29,421 nt of DNA from Vavraia culicis subsp. floridensis (GCF_000192795.1 NW_007360633.1:45565-74985), one strand, 5' to 3'. Shown: positions 10,254-19,113, counted from the stretch's first letter. Notes: generated by a model not told the origin, from the letters alone. A program made the numbers and translations.

Positions 10254-11406
10254 ACAAGTGATACTCACCAGTCTTTCACTCCTATTCCCTCCGGCTTGTT
10301 TAAGTTTGTCCATCGCAGTGCAAAACGAGTTATAAGGAGTTGTCTAGCTCACGCTTACGTTTCATGAACATTTCTCGCTGGCCATTTACCAAAAGATAAT
10401 AATTACGAATAGATGCCTCGTTCATACGAGGTAATTGCTACGAAATATTCTCTAATCACCTTGTATTCAAACGTGTTTTGCTTCGTTCACCCGTGTCTCA
10501 TTCAAGTGGTCGCTGCTTTAGAGGAACACACGTTACTTCTATCTGAAAGGTATATTCGGTAATTGTTACATGGCAGTATGCAGCAGTGTAATTCTTACCA
10601 ACATTACTTGTAAAGCATTGCAGCTCTGTGGATCATATCGGTCCGATCGTTTCACACAGTACATCACGATGTATGCGTTAATTTCTATCAGAAGGCCTGC
10701 ACAAGGCGCGAATAAAACCGTTCTTCTGCTCAACCCAAAATTCTGATTTTATCTAACGAATGAACTCGTGAAAATGCCCAAAAGGTCCTCAGGATCACAT
10801 CAAAGGAATGTATTGGCATAAATACGCTTAAAAATTGAGAAGTAATTGTATGTGCGATGAAGAGCAGTGTCATCCATAGAAGAGGGCCCTGACCAGCACA
10901 GAATGGTGCGTGTCACGATTCACAAAATGCCTGATTGTTAGCGCATCTTGTGCTTAAGGCCAAACATACTTTTCAAAACCAAAGACCCAACGATAAGCAG
11001 CATTTCAAATAAATAAGCATTAATTCGCTTGATATAGCATCGTTCTGAGCGCAAACCGCGTTTGATAATCCGACAAATATTTTTTGACCCTCATGTCAGG
11101 TTTGAGTAAAGGTAGAGATCGCTCTGCGATGGAACCGGTCATTTGAACACCTCACATTCGCAGAGACGCACTTCGCACCAGAACAGCCATATCTGCCGAT
11201 TGTCGCTCATTTTTTGCCGATAACACAGGAACGTGCAGGGAACGTATTTCTTGTCTGTGCATCATGCACCTCACCTATCGCTCTTCCACTGCATCCGTAT
11301 GATAACTGACCAGTAGGTTCTCTAACAGTGCTGTCCAATAATATTCGTGTGCTCGCCAAGAATTATTTGTCGCAGCTCTCCTATTTATGCATAAATTGAA
11401 AAATTT
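10254..11406. other. Spacer with higher GC than the left flank
   Basis: No firm gene. GC visibly rises through this stretch. At 11093 an ATG follows TTTGACCCTC, nearly the same context as the importin alpha start, but its frame closes after 17 codons while another frame stays open to 11309 (see findings). A stop at 11392-11394 separates all this from the downstream gene. Confidence 0.45.
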
Positions 11407-13155
11407 ATGAACCCATTTCGAGAAACAAAAAAGATGAAGTTTTCTTTTAGACACCCGAAGGGCGGAGAGTTTGGTAAAAAAATAATAGTGGCTGAGAATT
11501 TCATCCACCTCGATTTTATGCATGACAGAAAAAATCGTGGCACGGTTTTGGTGGGCATGAGGAACAACAGAACGACCCTGGTAACCCTTAGGCTCAAAAA
11601 TTCGAACGGCGAGAGCAACATACCGGCACAGATGGAAACATGGGAGCATATGTTCGAGTTCAAGATACGCCACGTGATCGCAAACATGGTGGACCAGAAC
11701 GGCAACGACGTGTTCATCATCATTGAGGATGTGAGCGATGCGCGTGTGCGCATGCACCACTTCAACTTCACCACCAAGGAGACAACTCTGCTACACGAGT
11801 CCGATATGATGCCCCTCAGAATGGTGAATGAGCAGATGGATGCGTGCTTTCTCATCAATGACGCAAAAAAGCTCATGATACTTACGTTGAAGGACAATTC
11901 TATAGATAATAAATTGGTTGAGGTTTGGAACGCGTCGGTCCAGGGAATCATGGTGAAGGATCACACGTCTGCATACGTCGATGTTGACAACGACAACAAG
12001 GCTGACATAGCCCTGGACGCACAGGATGATGACGGAGTACGGGTCTTGATTCTTGTTTTGACGCATCCGAGCACCATCGATAAAAAGATACAACGGCTGG
12101 AACTGCCAGATGGGTCTGGACCGCTGATATTCGAGGATCTCAACGGTAACGGAAGGGCCGACCTGTGCTACGTGTGCACCAGCAGCGAGGGCAACCACGT
12201 GATGATTCATTTCAATCAGTACGCGAGCGAGGGTGATGAGGTGTTCTCGCACGAAACAAAGACCAGGAAGATTGATCTTAGCGAAATGTATCCCGAGTAC
12301 GATCCCGTAGTGCGGGTTGCCGATCTCGGCAACATGCCGGGCGGCATATTTGTGTACGACATGGAGCTGAAGCAATATCCGAACATCGTGCTGGTCATGG
12401 TGAACAAAACGACGGGCGAGTACGATCTGAAGATACTTACGAGCGTGACCGAGAAGGACGATGGCTCGTTCTTCTCTAGGAAGAGCGAGAGGAAGGATGA
12501 CATTCAGTTTGAAATTTCCAAGTACAGAAAGGCCCTGCCCCTCGACTACAAGCACATCTTGTCGGTGAGCTGCTGGGACCCGGACAGCCTCGGGCGGGAG
12601 GGAATTCTTGTGAACGCGGTCAACGATGGCAAGTACGAGTTGGCGTACTTCGAGAATAACCTGGAGGTGAACCACTACAAGCTCTCGCTTATCACTCTTG
12701 ATGGACGGCGAATTGCCGATGGCAACATAGCGTACAACTGTCCGATCCCTGGCGTATCGTATCGAGTTTTTTTCGACAACAAGACCCTGGTGAACAACCA
12801 AATGACGCAGTCCACGTTCCTTCATCTGAAAAAGCCCATTGTCACATTTGGGCTGGGATCAACGAATATGTTGATCAAAAACATACAGATAGGCATTCCG
12901 CACGCCACGAGCATAATGGAGGTGGACCAGAAAATAATACCGAACTCTGATCTGGTGTTTACGTACAGGAACGGCAAGATATCGATCGAGCTTCTGTTGA
13001 AGTACGGTTACTACATTCAGATCGTGTTCATTGTGCTGCTGGTGGTGCTCTTCCTTAATTTGCTGGTTGTCCTGCTGTTCAGGTACTTGGAGCGGAGGAA
13101 GAAGAAGCTGGAAAAGAAGAAGGAATCGTCCGCTTTTAATTTTAAGGCACTGTGA
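11407..13155 (+). CDS. ITFG1/TIP-like FG-GAP repeat membrane protein
   Basis: This 582-residue protein has FG-GAP/VCBS-type repeats with calcium-loop signatures: DVDNDNKADIAL at about residue 192 and DLNGNGRADLCYV at about 244. One membrane segment lies near the C-terminus (about 537-558), followed by a very basic tail ending SAFNFKAL. The order of repeats, single membrane span and short basic tail with an F.F.A(L/M) ending match animal ITFG1 (T-cell immunomodulatory protein), whose ectodomain folds as a beta-propeller. The molecular role is poorly defined in any organism. An in-frame stop at 11392-11394 limits the start; the ATG at 11407 follows AAAAATTT. No signal peptide is visible, unlike animal members, so either the protein inserts by its C-terminal span alone or a 5' exon is missed. 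AATAAA occurs at 13211-13216, 55 bases after the stop. Family call is good; topology is uncertain. Confidence 0.78.
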   Translation: MNPFRETKKMKFSFRHPKGGEFGKKIIVAENFIHLDFMHDRKNRGTVLVGMRNNRTTLVTLRLKNSNGESNIPAQMETWEHMFEFKIRHVIANMVDQNGNDVFIIIEDVSDARVRMHHFNFTTKETTLLHESDMMPLRMVNEQMDACFLINDAKKLMILTLKDNSIDNKLVEVWNASVQGIMVKDHTSAYVDVDNDNKADIALDAQDDDGVRVLILVLTHPSTIDKKIQRLELPDGSGPLIFEDLNGNGRADLCYVCTSSEGNHVMIHFNQYASEGDEVFSHETKTRKIDLSEMYPEYDPVVRVADLGNMPGGIFVYDMELKQYPNIVLVMVNKTTGEYDLKILTSVTEKDDGSFFSRKSERKDDIQFEISKYRKALPLDYKHILSVSCWDPDSLGREGILVNAVNDGKYELAYFENNLEVNHYKLSLITLDGRRIADGNIAYNCPIPGVSYRVFFDNKTLVNNQMTQSTFLHLKKPIVTFGLGSTNMLIKNIQIGIPHATSIMEVDQKIIPNSDLVFTYRNGKISIELLLKYGYYIQIVFIVLLVVLFLNLLVVLLFRYLERRKKKLEKKKESSAFNFKAL

Positions 13156-13216
13156 GTTTGGCGCATTTGTTGTAGCAGGACTCGCTGAGGAACGGCTATC
13201 CTTGGCGATAAATAAA

Positions 13217-13543
13217 GACATTTCTTGATTTTGTGCCGTGCTGTCCGCAGTGGCACGGAAGAGTCCTCTTCATCGGTGCTCTTAAGCTGTAAATTTATAT
13301 TTAGCAGCGATACGAGGACCCCTGTGTTTCTTGTCTACGCCGTAAACACCCATTTTGATGAAACATGTCTTCTCTGCATGCACAGGTTCTCACATCAAAA
13401 ATTGAACCGGAATAGACCAAGCCATGTCAACGCGATAGCGTAAAAAACTGCAAAAAACGTATGAAATGGCGTGTTTGTCATCATCACACATCGCGCGATG
13501 CAAAGACACACCTTAAAACTGTACGTAATAAAAGACCTGCTGT
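13217..13543. other. Convergent intergenic stretch
   Basis: This lies between two convergent genes, after the plus-strand AATAAA at 13211-13216 and before the minus-strand AATAAA at 13544-13549. No gene was recognised; it appears to be 3' flanking sequence. Confidence 0.5.
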
Positions 13544-13562
13544 TTTATTTACGATCTCTCAC

Positions 13563-15083
13563 TCAGTTGAACTCATCGTCTTTGGTGTACTCGGCGTACA
13601 CCGCCTCTGCCAGATTCCTCAGCTCGTCCGACGAACCGTACTGCAGGCCCTCGATGGTCTCCATCAGCTTGTCAATTTTGTTAATCTGCCTTGTCTCAAA
13701 TAGCTTGTTGCTCCCCGTTTTACACACCTGCCACTCTCTTGCGGCCGTGATCACTCTTTTCATCGTTTTCAGGATCTGAATGCGTATCTCGGTGTACGTA
13801 TCAAACGATTCGAGACAATCATCCAAAAACAGGAAATATTTGCCCGACAGTACAAGCTCGAAGTGCTCAAAGCACTCCTCGCAATGACTCATCATGTTCG
13901 TGATGGCCCAGCACGCCTCCATCTTTATGTAGTTTTGCAGATTCGTCGTACTGTACAGCAGGTCCATGATGTGCTCGTTCACCAGGCAGCTGATGTGGTC
14001 TTTGGTACCACACGCGATATTTGAGAAAATCCAGCAAATTTCCTTACGTAGCTTCTTTAGTGCAACATCGCCCTGGAAGTGCTGAAAAATGTCTTTCAAA
14101 ATGCCCACCACATCTCTCTTCAGCAGCATATCGACATGCTCATCCTTCCCTGTTATGATATTCCCTACCATCCTGATGGCAGGCAGCATCACCTTCACCG
14201 AGTTGTACTCGTAGTGGTTTCTCAGGATATTCAATGTTTTGTCGAGCACATCCGTAGAATAAACCATATCAACCGCCTCAGCTGAGTTATCGCAGATGTA
14301 TGAGAGGGCCCACAACGTGTCGTTGAGCACCTCATCGTCCTTGTAGTTGATGAGCTGCTGAAGCACTTCGAGCGAGGCCTTCATGTTCTCCAGTTTAGGT
14401 GGCGGATTCCGTCCCCTGTTAAGATTCGAGACCAACCACGTGCAATTCTTCAGCACTCTGAGCGAGGCATTAGTCTTGAGGAGCTGCGCTGCCAAGCTTA
14501 TGACTATTTTGAGCACATCGCAATTTATCGCCGCATCGCGCATCTTTTCACTGTCGCCAGCGATGTTTCCGAATGCCCATGCTGCCTGGTCCACCAGGTC
14601 CTCGTCGTTCTCCTTGAGCATGTCGGCGAATAGCGGAATAGCACCGTAATCCAAAATGGCCTGCGTCTGCTCGCTTGTGCCCGACGCGATGTTGGTGAGC
14701 GCCCACGCAGCCTCCATTCTGATGCTGCGCACCATTCTTTTGTCTGCATTCTTGTATAACGAGCACTCTGCGGAGAGCAGCTCCACAAATCGTGGAACAA
14801 GGCCAGAATCAATCACACTCTGAATTGGTGGGGAGTTCTCGACGGAAAGGCTTGTCCTAAATTGGTTTATGCCCTTCCAGACCTCCTGCGGATCCTTGCT
14901 GAGCAGCAGATCCTTTTTTACCTTAAAATCGGAGATTTGGATAGACGCATCGTCAACAGCCATCGTTCTCTTTTTGTTGAGCAGCTCTTCCCTCTTCTTC
15001 TCTCTCAGTTCAATTTGTTTTTCCTCGCGCTGCTTCTTCCTGTTTTCTGTGGACGTATTTTGGAACATGAACGACTTTGCCAT
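13563..15083 (-). CDS. Importin alpha (karyopherin alpha, Srp1-like)
   Basis: Importin alpha binds classical nuclear localisation signals in the cytoplasm and hands cargo to importin beta. This 506-residue protein has an N-terminal importin-beta-binding segment (about residues 14-42, RKKQREEKQIELREKKREEL followed by NKKR). About ten ARM repeats run from about 75 to 475. The NLS-binding Trp/Asn ladder is kept in successive repeats: WALTNIASG, WAFGNIAGD, WLVSNLNRGRNPPP and WALSYICDN, with later WIFSNIACG and WAITNM. The length is slightly below the 520-540 usual in fungi and animals. The ATG at 15081-15083 follows TTTTGACCCTTC, a C-run six bases upstream, with an AT-rich block just before it. 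AATAAA on the minus strand (13544-13549) is 13 bases past the stop. A 29-bp minisatellite sits 57 bp or more upstream of the start. Identification is firm. Confidence 0.97.
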   Translation of the reverse strand: MAKSFMFQNTSTENRKKQREEKQIELREKKREELLNKKRTMAVDDASIQISDFKVKKDLLLSKDPQEVWKGINQFRTSLSVENSPPIQSVIDSGLVPRFVELLSAECSLYKNADKRMVRSIRMEAAWALTNIASGTSEQTQAILDYGAIPLFADMLKENDEDLVDQAAWAFGNIAGDSEKMRDAAINCDVLKIVISLAAQLLKTNASLRVLKNCTWLVSNLNRGRNPPPKLENMKASLEVLQQLINYKDDEVLNDTLWALSYICDNSAEAVDMVYSTDVLDKTLNILRNHYEYNSVKVMLPAIRMVGNIITGKDEHVDMLLKRDVVGILKDIFQHFQGDVALKKLRKEICWIFSNIACGTKDHISCLVNEHIMDLLYSTTNLQNYIKMEACWAITNMMSHCEECFEHFELVLSGKYFLFLDDCLESFDTYTEIRIQILKTMKRVITAAREWQVCKTGSNKLFETRQINKIDKLMETIEGLQYGSSDELRNLAEAVYAEYTKDDEFN

Positions 15084-15086
15084 GAA

Positions 15087-15089
15087 GGG
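15087..15089 (-). promoter_or_regulatory. C-run start signal of the importin alpha gene
   Basis: CCC lies three bases from the ATG on the minus strand, preceded by an AATTAAAATTTT block; the combination resembles a compact microsporidian promoter/start region. Confidence 0.5.
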
Positions 15090-15139
15090 TCAAAATTTTA
15101 ATTCTTTTGAAAACCGTGTTTTTTGCTTGAACCGGACCA

Positions 15140-15264
15140 CGAACGGATTGATTTTACTGGCCCTGCCGCGAACGGATTGATTTTACTGGCCCTGCCGCGA
15201 ACGGATTGATTTTACTGGCCCTATTGCGAACGGATTGATTTTACTGGCCCTGCCGCGAACGGAT
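15140..15264. repeat. 29-bp minisatellite upstream of importin alpha
   Basis: Four full 29-base units (15140-15168, 15169-15197, 15198-15226, 15227-15255) of the form CGAACGGATTGATTTTACTG plus GCCCTGCCG, and a 9-base partial fifth. The third unit differs only at its end (CTATTG instead of CTGCCG). The near-identity implies recent duplication. Confidence 0.97.
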
Positions 15265-16153
15265 CATCCCGATAATCGCAACGGTGTGTAGCACATAGTG
15301 ATAAACAAGCGTACGTATGGCTAGCACCAGCGTAAAAACGAATAACACAGCAGAACGTGGTCGTACAGTGAATAAACTATTCGTTGACAGATCATGTTTA
15401 ATTTACCACATTCAGTTTACGCCTCGATAGCCAGGTGCATCACAAAACCCCTCATTTATTAGGCCGTAGCACGCTGAGAACAATTTTATGAGCCGTACGG
15501 CTTGCACACGGTTCTTGACCTAATTTATTTTTTGGCGACAAACATCAAAACAACGCTGAACGTGGTTTACAAATGCTGTTACTCAAGGGGATACTTTACT
15601 CAGCGTTGACATCAAGACGTGGTAATTTTAGCAAAACAATCTAAGATGTGATATGGCGTGTGCTCGTACGCAGAACATAGCAGAGGGGATAATCGACAAC
15701 ACACAGAAGTACCGGCCATGTTTTATACCGCACGAAGCAGTGCAATGCCCCTATGATAAGGTGCTCCGTATTTCACGTGATAAAAAAATACTTCTACGTT
15801 GGAAATATCACCATTTATCGCAGGTCACGGTGGTGCAGCTCGCCAAAGACAAATTGTAAATGTGGTACGTTCATTTGGTACGGTGCCGTAGAAACGCTCG
15901 GCAACGAGGCAGCCTGCCTTGCACCTGAGTTATTAAGCACGTGTAACCTGTTCTGCCACCACGACACGATCGATTTTCGTGTAAAACCTCGTGGTAGGAA
16001 GAGTCACCTCGGACAGGGTGTGTATGAACGTAACCGACCGTGAGAGGTGGTGTATTTGCTCATGAGGATGCGCAAGGAGAAGCAGACAAATTCAATTCAT
16101 CATCTACGCCGTACCCCTCGCACAACTGCTGCAGTACAGAAAGTGATCACAAC
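15265..16153. other. Spacer with palindromes; no firm gene
   Basis: It contains a perfect 12-bp palindrome at 15491-15502 and a 9-bp inverted repeat at 15551-15559/15600-15608 (see findings). An ATG-initiated 68-codon plus frame at 15653-15859 has no recognisable family, no C-run start and no nearby AATAAA, so it is not called. Confidence 0.45.
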
Positions 16154-16163
16154 TTTATTTATA

Positions 16164-17309
16164 TCAGTTTTTACCACTGCCGTTCTCCCGTGACATGCGG
16201 AGCATCGATGCTATTTCCAGTTCCTTGGTCTGTGCTCGTTCGTGTTTTTGAGATTTTCTTATTTTTTCGTTGCTGTTTTTCTTGGTGCTTCCCTTTTCAG
16301 ACTCTTGCTTGCGCGAGGGCATGCTCTTCTTTGGCTGGTTACCTGCCTTGTGTTCGGTTACAACGCTCGGCTTGCCCGGTCCTTCCACCGGCTTTGGCGT
16401 ATCCTCGTTTTCTACATCGGCTGCATCCGTTTTTTTGGTATTTTCTTTTTTTTTTGTGCTCGTTGTGCCGATGGCTCCGCTCTTCGCCTTTGCAACGACC
16501 GTGGCAGCGCCTTGGTCCGACACGCTTGTGTTGGTGGCTGGTGCATCATTTGGTGTTTTTAAAGGATTGCTGATGCTGTTTTCTTCGTTTGGTGGAACAT
16601 CGGCTGTGTGCAACAAATTGGCTGCATGGGATGAAGACGGTGCGGCACTCGCGTGAGCGGGTGAAGACGGTGTGGCACTCGCGTGAGCGGATGAAGACGG
16701 TGCGGCACTCGCGTGAGCGGATGAAGACGGTGCGGCACTCGCGTGAGCGGGTGAAGACGGTTCCAAATCCTTAAAATCACCGGTATTCGCCGTTAAGTCA
16801 CGGTACACCGCACTTGAAGTGTTCGCGACATCGCTGCCGTCCACACTCGAACAATTCTCCGCCTGCTGCTCACTTGCATCGCTCTCATCGCTAAAAACCA
16901 TCGGTTCAATCCCCGCCAGTCTAAGACCGTCCTTAACCATTTTGAGCTGTCCCTTCAAATAATAGAAATAGTCCCTCAACAGCAAATTAATTTTATCTGT
17001 GCTGCTCCAGAGGTACCGTTTTCGGTTGTAATTGACGTACTTGCCCTCCCAGTTGGTTGTTACGCACCATGAAAGAGCCTTTGAGGCCTTGTCCACGTCG
17101 TAAATCTTTATGACCTTGCACTCATCGGAGTAGCGTACAGAATCACTGGTTGACGGTATTCCCGCACTGATCGTGCTCAAGTACTGCAGCATCACCTTTT
17201 CTAGGGTGTATTTCCTGTACCTCTTGGTTTTGTATATTCTTCTGAGGTTTGTGCCGTATTTGTTCAAATACTTTTCAAATTTTTGGGCATCTTTGTCGTA
17301 CATGTACAT
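16164..17309 (-). CDS. Unknown protein with Ser/Pro/Ala repeats and a Lys-rich tail
   Basis: This 381-residue protein has an ordered, basic and aromatic N-terminal part (about residues 1-140) containing LSWCVTTNWEGKYVNYNRKR and LLLRDYFYYLKGQLKMVKDG. An acidic linker follows, then a repeat block of about 40 residues (units such as SSSAHASAAP) encoded by a 30-bp minisatellite. The last about 120 residues are Lys/Ser/Glu-rich and probably disordered. I do not recognise the N-terminal domain. The lysine clusters could serve as nuclear signals, but that is a guess. The frame opens 12 codons further upstream; the ATG at 17307-17309 is chosen because CAACCCC lies five bases before it. AATAAA on the minus strand (16154-16159) sits just past the TGA. 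The long plus-strand frames over the same region are shadows of its biased codons. Confidence 0.75.
   Translation of the reverse strand: MYMYDKDAQKFEKYLNKYGTNLRRIYKTKRYRKYTLEKVMLQYLSTISAGIPSTSDSVRYSDECKVIKIYDVDKASKALSWCVTTNWEGKYVNYNRKRYLWSSTDKINLLLRDYFYYLKGQLKMVKDGLRLAGIEPMVFSDESDASEQQAENCSSVDGSDVANTSSAVYRDLTANTGDFKDLEPSSPAHASAAPSSSAHASAAPSSSAHASATPSSPAHASAAPSSSHAANLLHTADVPPNEENSISNPLKTPNDAPATNTSVSDQGAATVVAKAKSGAIGTTSTKKKENTKKTDAADVENEDTPKPVEGPGKPSVVTEHKAGNQPKKSMPSRKQESEKGSTKKNSNEKIRKSQKHERAQTKELEIASMLRMSRENGSGKN
16631..16761. repeat. 30-bp coding minisatellite
   Basis: Four 30-base units (16631-16660, 16661-16690, 16691-16720, 16721-16750), nearly identical, plus an 11-base partial unit. 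The unit length is a multiple of three, so each copy adds ten residues to the unknown protein on the minus strand without breaking the frame. Copy number is therefore likely to vary between isolates. Confidence 0.96.
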
Positions 17310-17314
17310 TTTTA

Positions 17315-17318
17315 GGGG
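17315..17318 (-). promoter_or_regulatory. C-run start signal of the unknown Ser/Ala/Lys-rich gene
   Basis: CCCC lies five bases before the ATG at 17307-17309 on the minus strand and favours it over the longer upstream frame. Confidence 0.45.
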
Positions 17319-18401
17319 TTGCTCTAAAAGCGGATGAATGAGCACAAGGGGTGGGCTGGCGGAGATTGCAAATTATTCGAACGAGAAACACAGACACCGT
17401 GTATCGCACCACGAACAAAGTTATATGTGGCACAGATCATAGCTGGGATGGCAGCATTGGCCACACGATGTTTTGGTGAAGGTATGCTTGATCAACGCGC
17501 ACAGTGCCATTTCCTTGCCTGTACACGTACGATGAGCGGTACAAAGAACGCAATCCATCAAAACGGGGAACACCGCCAAACACGAACGTTGATACCTCTG
17601 CAGAACGTATTCCGGCCCATAAGCGTATTTTGACCGAACAACGAAGGTGCACATGCCCGGAGCGCTTGCTCAAAACTCTGCAACAACGATTACAAAGATA
17701 AAAGAAACGCACCTGACCGTGATAGCAAAAATACTGCGGCACAGCACCGGGCATGGTCATTCCATGCCCGTTCATCTACTCCTGCCGCATAGCACGCGTA
17801 CTTTTTACTTTAAGCCGTTTACCTACCAGGGCATGTACCACACACCGAAATCTCCCACATGATAAAAAATTTTAATTTTGTGCAATTACCGTTATTTAAT
17901 TAAAAAGGCGTGCCATTAAAAGAAGCGATGGCATTTCATCGCCAACAATTCTTCGCGTTAAACACCCCTCATTTTTCCATCTCAGTGTTAAAATTTTTGT
18001 GTCGACATCAGAAGCACAAAACAGCTCACAGGGCGCAAAAATCTTTCATCCGCACTGCACTGTCCTAAATTTCACCATTCACCAACGGAAAACCTTTGCA
18101 GAATTTCTTACCTTTCCACATTAACATTAACCTACAAATTTACACAACACCTTACACCCCGCTGTTGCGGCTCTTCACCATTTACGCATCACTCCTGTTT
18201 TTAGCGCTTGTGGATGTTCGCCATTAACACAGGAGGCTCTCTTCAATTCATCGATCGTTTTCTACGTTTACCGCAAGGGAGCTGAAAACCTTGGCCCCAC
18301 GCTCGTTCCTAACACCACATCATGGTAGCGCTCGAGGTTTGTTCTTCGTGCCAAGACATGTTAAATTCTTTTATTAAGCGTGCGAGCGGTGTACCAAGTA
18401 A
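17319..18401. other. Spacer with strand-biased composition
   Basis: No supported gene. Open frames at 17334-17633 (plus) and 17437-17775 (minus) overlap each other and show no family features. From about 18000 to 18220 the plus strand is notably poor in G and rich in C, A and T, so the minus strand is G-rich. This could mark an untranslated RNA, but no known RNA motif was recognised. AT blocks (AAAAAATTTTAATTTT at about 17866; TTAAAATTTTT at about 17988) resemble those near gene starts. Confidence 0.4.
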
Positions 18402-18533
18402 ATGAGCGCGCTTGTAGAAAATAGAAAGTTCTGTTTCAACCGTGGTGTACAGCGCGATACGGCATATAAACAGATCGTTGGACAGAACGCGTGGGAGAAC
18501 ATGCCTCAAAAGAGCGTACTAAGAACATTTTAA
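18402..18533 (+). CDS. Possible 43-residue protein
   Basis: An ATG frame of 43 codons (beginning MSALVENRKF, ending QKSVLRTF) lies between a directly preceding stop and a TAA that overlaps AATAAA (18532-18537). The stop/AATAAA arrangement is like that of other genes here and is the main support. The composition is basic (several Arg and Lys). No family is recognised, there is no C-run in front of the ATG, and such a short frame may be chance. Its end lies 46 bases from the 3' end of the convergent Sec11 gene. Confidence 0.25.
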   Translation: MSALVENRKFCFNRGVQRDTAYKQIVGQNAWENMPQKSVLRTF

Positions 18534-18578
18534 TAAACCGAGAAGAGCGAACTGTTCACAGCACCTCCATTCACCTCC

Positions 18579-19109
18579 TCACTCATCTCTTGTAAAAAAC
18601 ACGGTCATTCCGATGCAGAAGAGGATGATTATCTTAATCCACGGGAATGTGTTGATCCAAATCGTAATCATACCAAAGTACGGTATGCTCCCAAACACGC
18701 ACGATATTATATCGCTTGGTTCCAGCATGTACTGTCCAGGACGATAGAGCGGCACATCGTCTCTCATGTTGTTATCGCCTTTCGTGAGCACCTTGCTGCC
18801 CAGCTTTCTTATAGCGCGGTGCACGATCGGAATCTCCTTCTTGTTGATTTGAAAGACCGTCATGTCTCCTACGTCATACGGCCGTGGCGACAGGAACAGA
18901 ATGTCACCGCGTTTAAACCCAGGCTCCATGCTTTCGCTCAGTACCACTACAATTGGTGAATCGTTGTTTAGGAACAGGCCTATAAGCTTCCACAGCATGT
19001 ATGTGCCCATCACGGAATAGCTTGCATTCACAAATTGCAGCAGCAGCTGCCTTTTCGACATTCTCTTGAGGCTCCTGATTTCCTTGGGGGAGAAGAAAAG
19101 ATCAAACAT
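18579..19109 (-). CDS. SEC11: Signal peptidase complex catalytic subunit Sec11
   Basis: Sec11 is the catalytic subunit of the ER signal peptidase, which removes signal peptides from proteins entering the secretory pathway. This 176-residue protein has an N-terminal amphipathic/basic part, a membrane segment (about residues 31-47) and the Ser-containing box VVLSESMEPGFKRGDILFLS with catalytic Ser at about 60. The box around IPIVHRAI supplies the His at about 97, where bacterial enzymes have Lys. The GDNNMRDD box carries the Asp at about 117-118. A final hydrophobic region is at about 146-172. The size matches eukaryotic Sec11 (about 165-180). The open frame reaches 20 codons further up but begins with TTG; the ATG at 19107-19109 directly follows GACCCC. 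The gene is divergent from the coiled-coil gene, with about 300 bp between starts. Firm identification. Confidence 0.95.
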   Translation of the reverse strand: MFDLFFSPKEIRSLKRMSKRQLLLQFVNASYSVMGTYMLWKLIGLFLNNDSPIVVVLSESMEPGFKRGDILFLSPRPYDVGDMTVFQINKKEIPIVHRAIRKLGSKVLTKGDNNMRDDVPLYRPGQYMLEPSDIISCVFGSIPYFGMITIWINTFPWIKIIILFCIGMTVFFTRDE

Positions 19110-19113
19110 GGGG
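19110..19113 (-). promoter_or_regulatory. C-run start signal of SEC11
   Basis: CCCC lies immediately before the ATG on the minus strand and decides the start against the longer TTG-initiated frame. Confidence 0.55.

Noticed and set aside
11791..12825. A 344-codon open frame on the minus strand opposite the ITFG1-like gene
   Set aside because: It is antisense to a gene with recognised FG-GAP motifs and shows no family features; it is a codon-bias shadow.
15653..15859. 68-codon ATG frame on the plus strand
   Set aside because: No family, no C-run at the start and no AATAAA near the stop; the neighbouring frame is equally open.
16040..16656. Long plus-strand frames over the Ser/Ala/Lys-rich gene
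   Set aside because: They mirror the biased codons and minisatellite of the minus-strand gene, which has a C-run start and a 3' AATAAA.
17334..17775. Overlapping frames on both strands (99 and 112 codons)
   Set aside because: No domain, start signal or 3' signal; the two exclude each other and both look like chance.
18001..18053. Box C/D snoRNA on the minus strand (GGATGAA ... CTGA)
   Set aside because: Box C deviates from TGATGA, there is no closing stem, and the guide region could not be matched.
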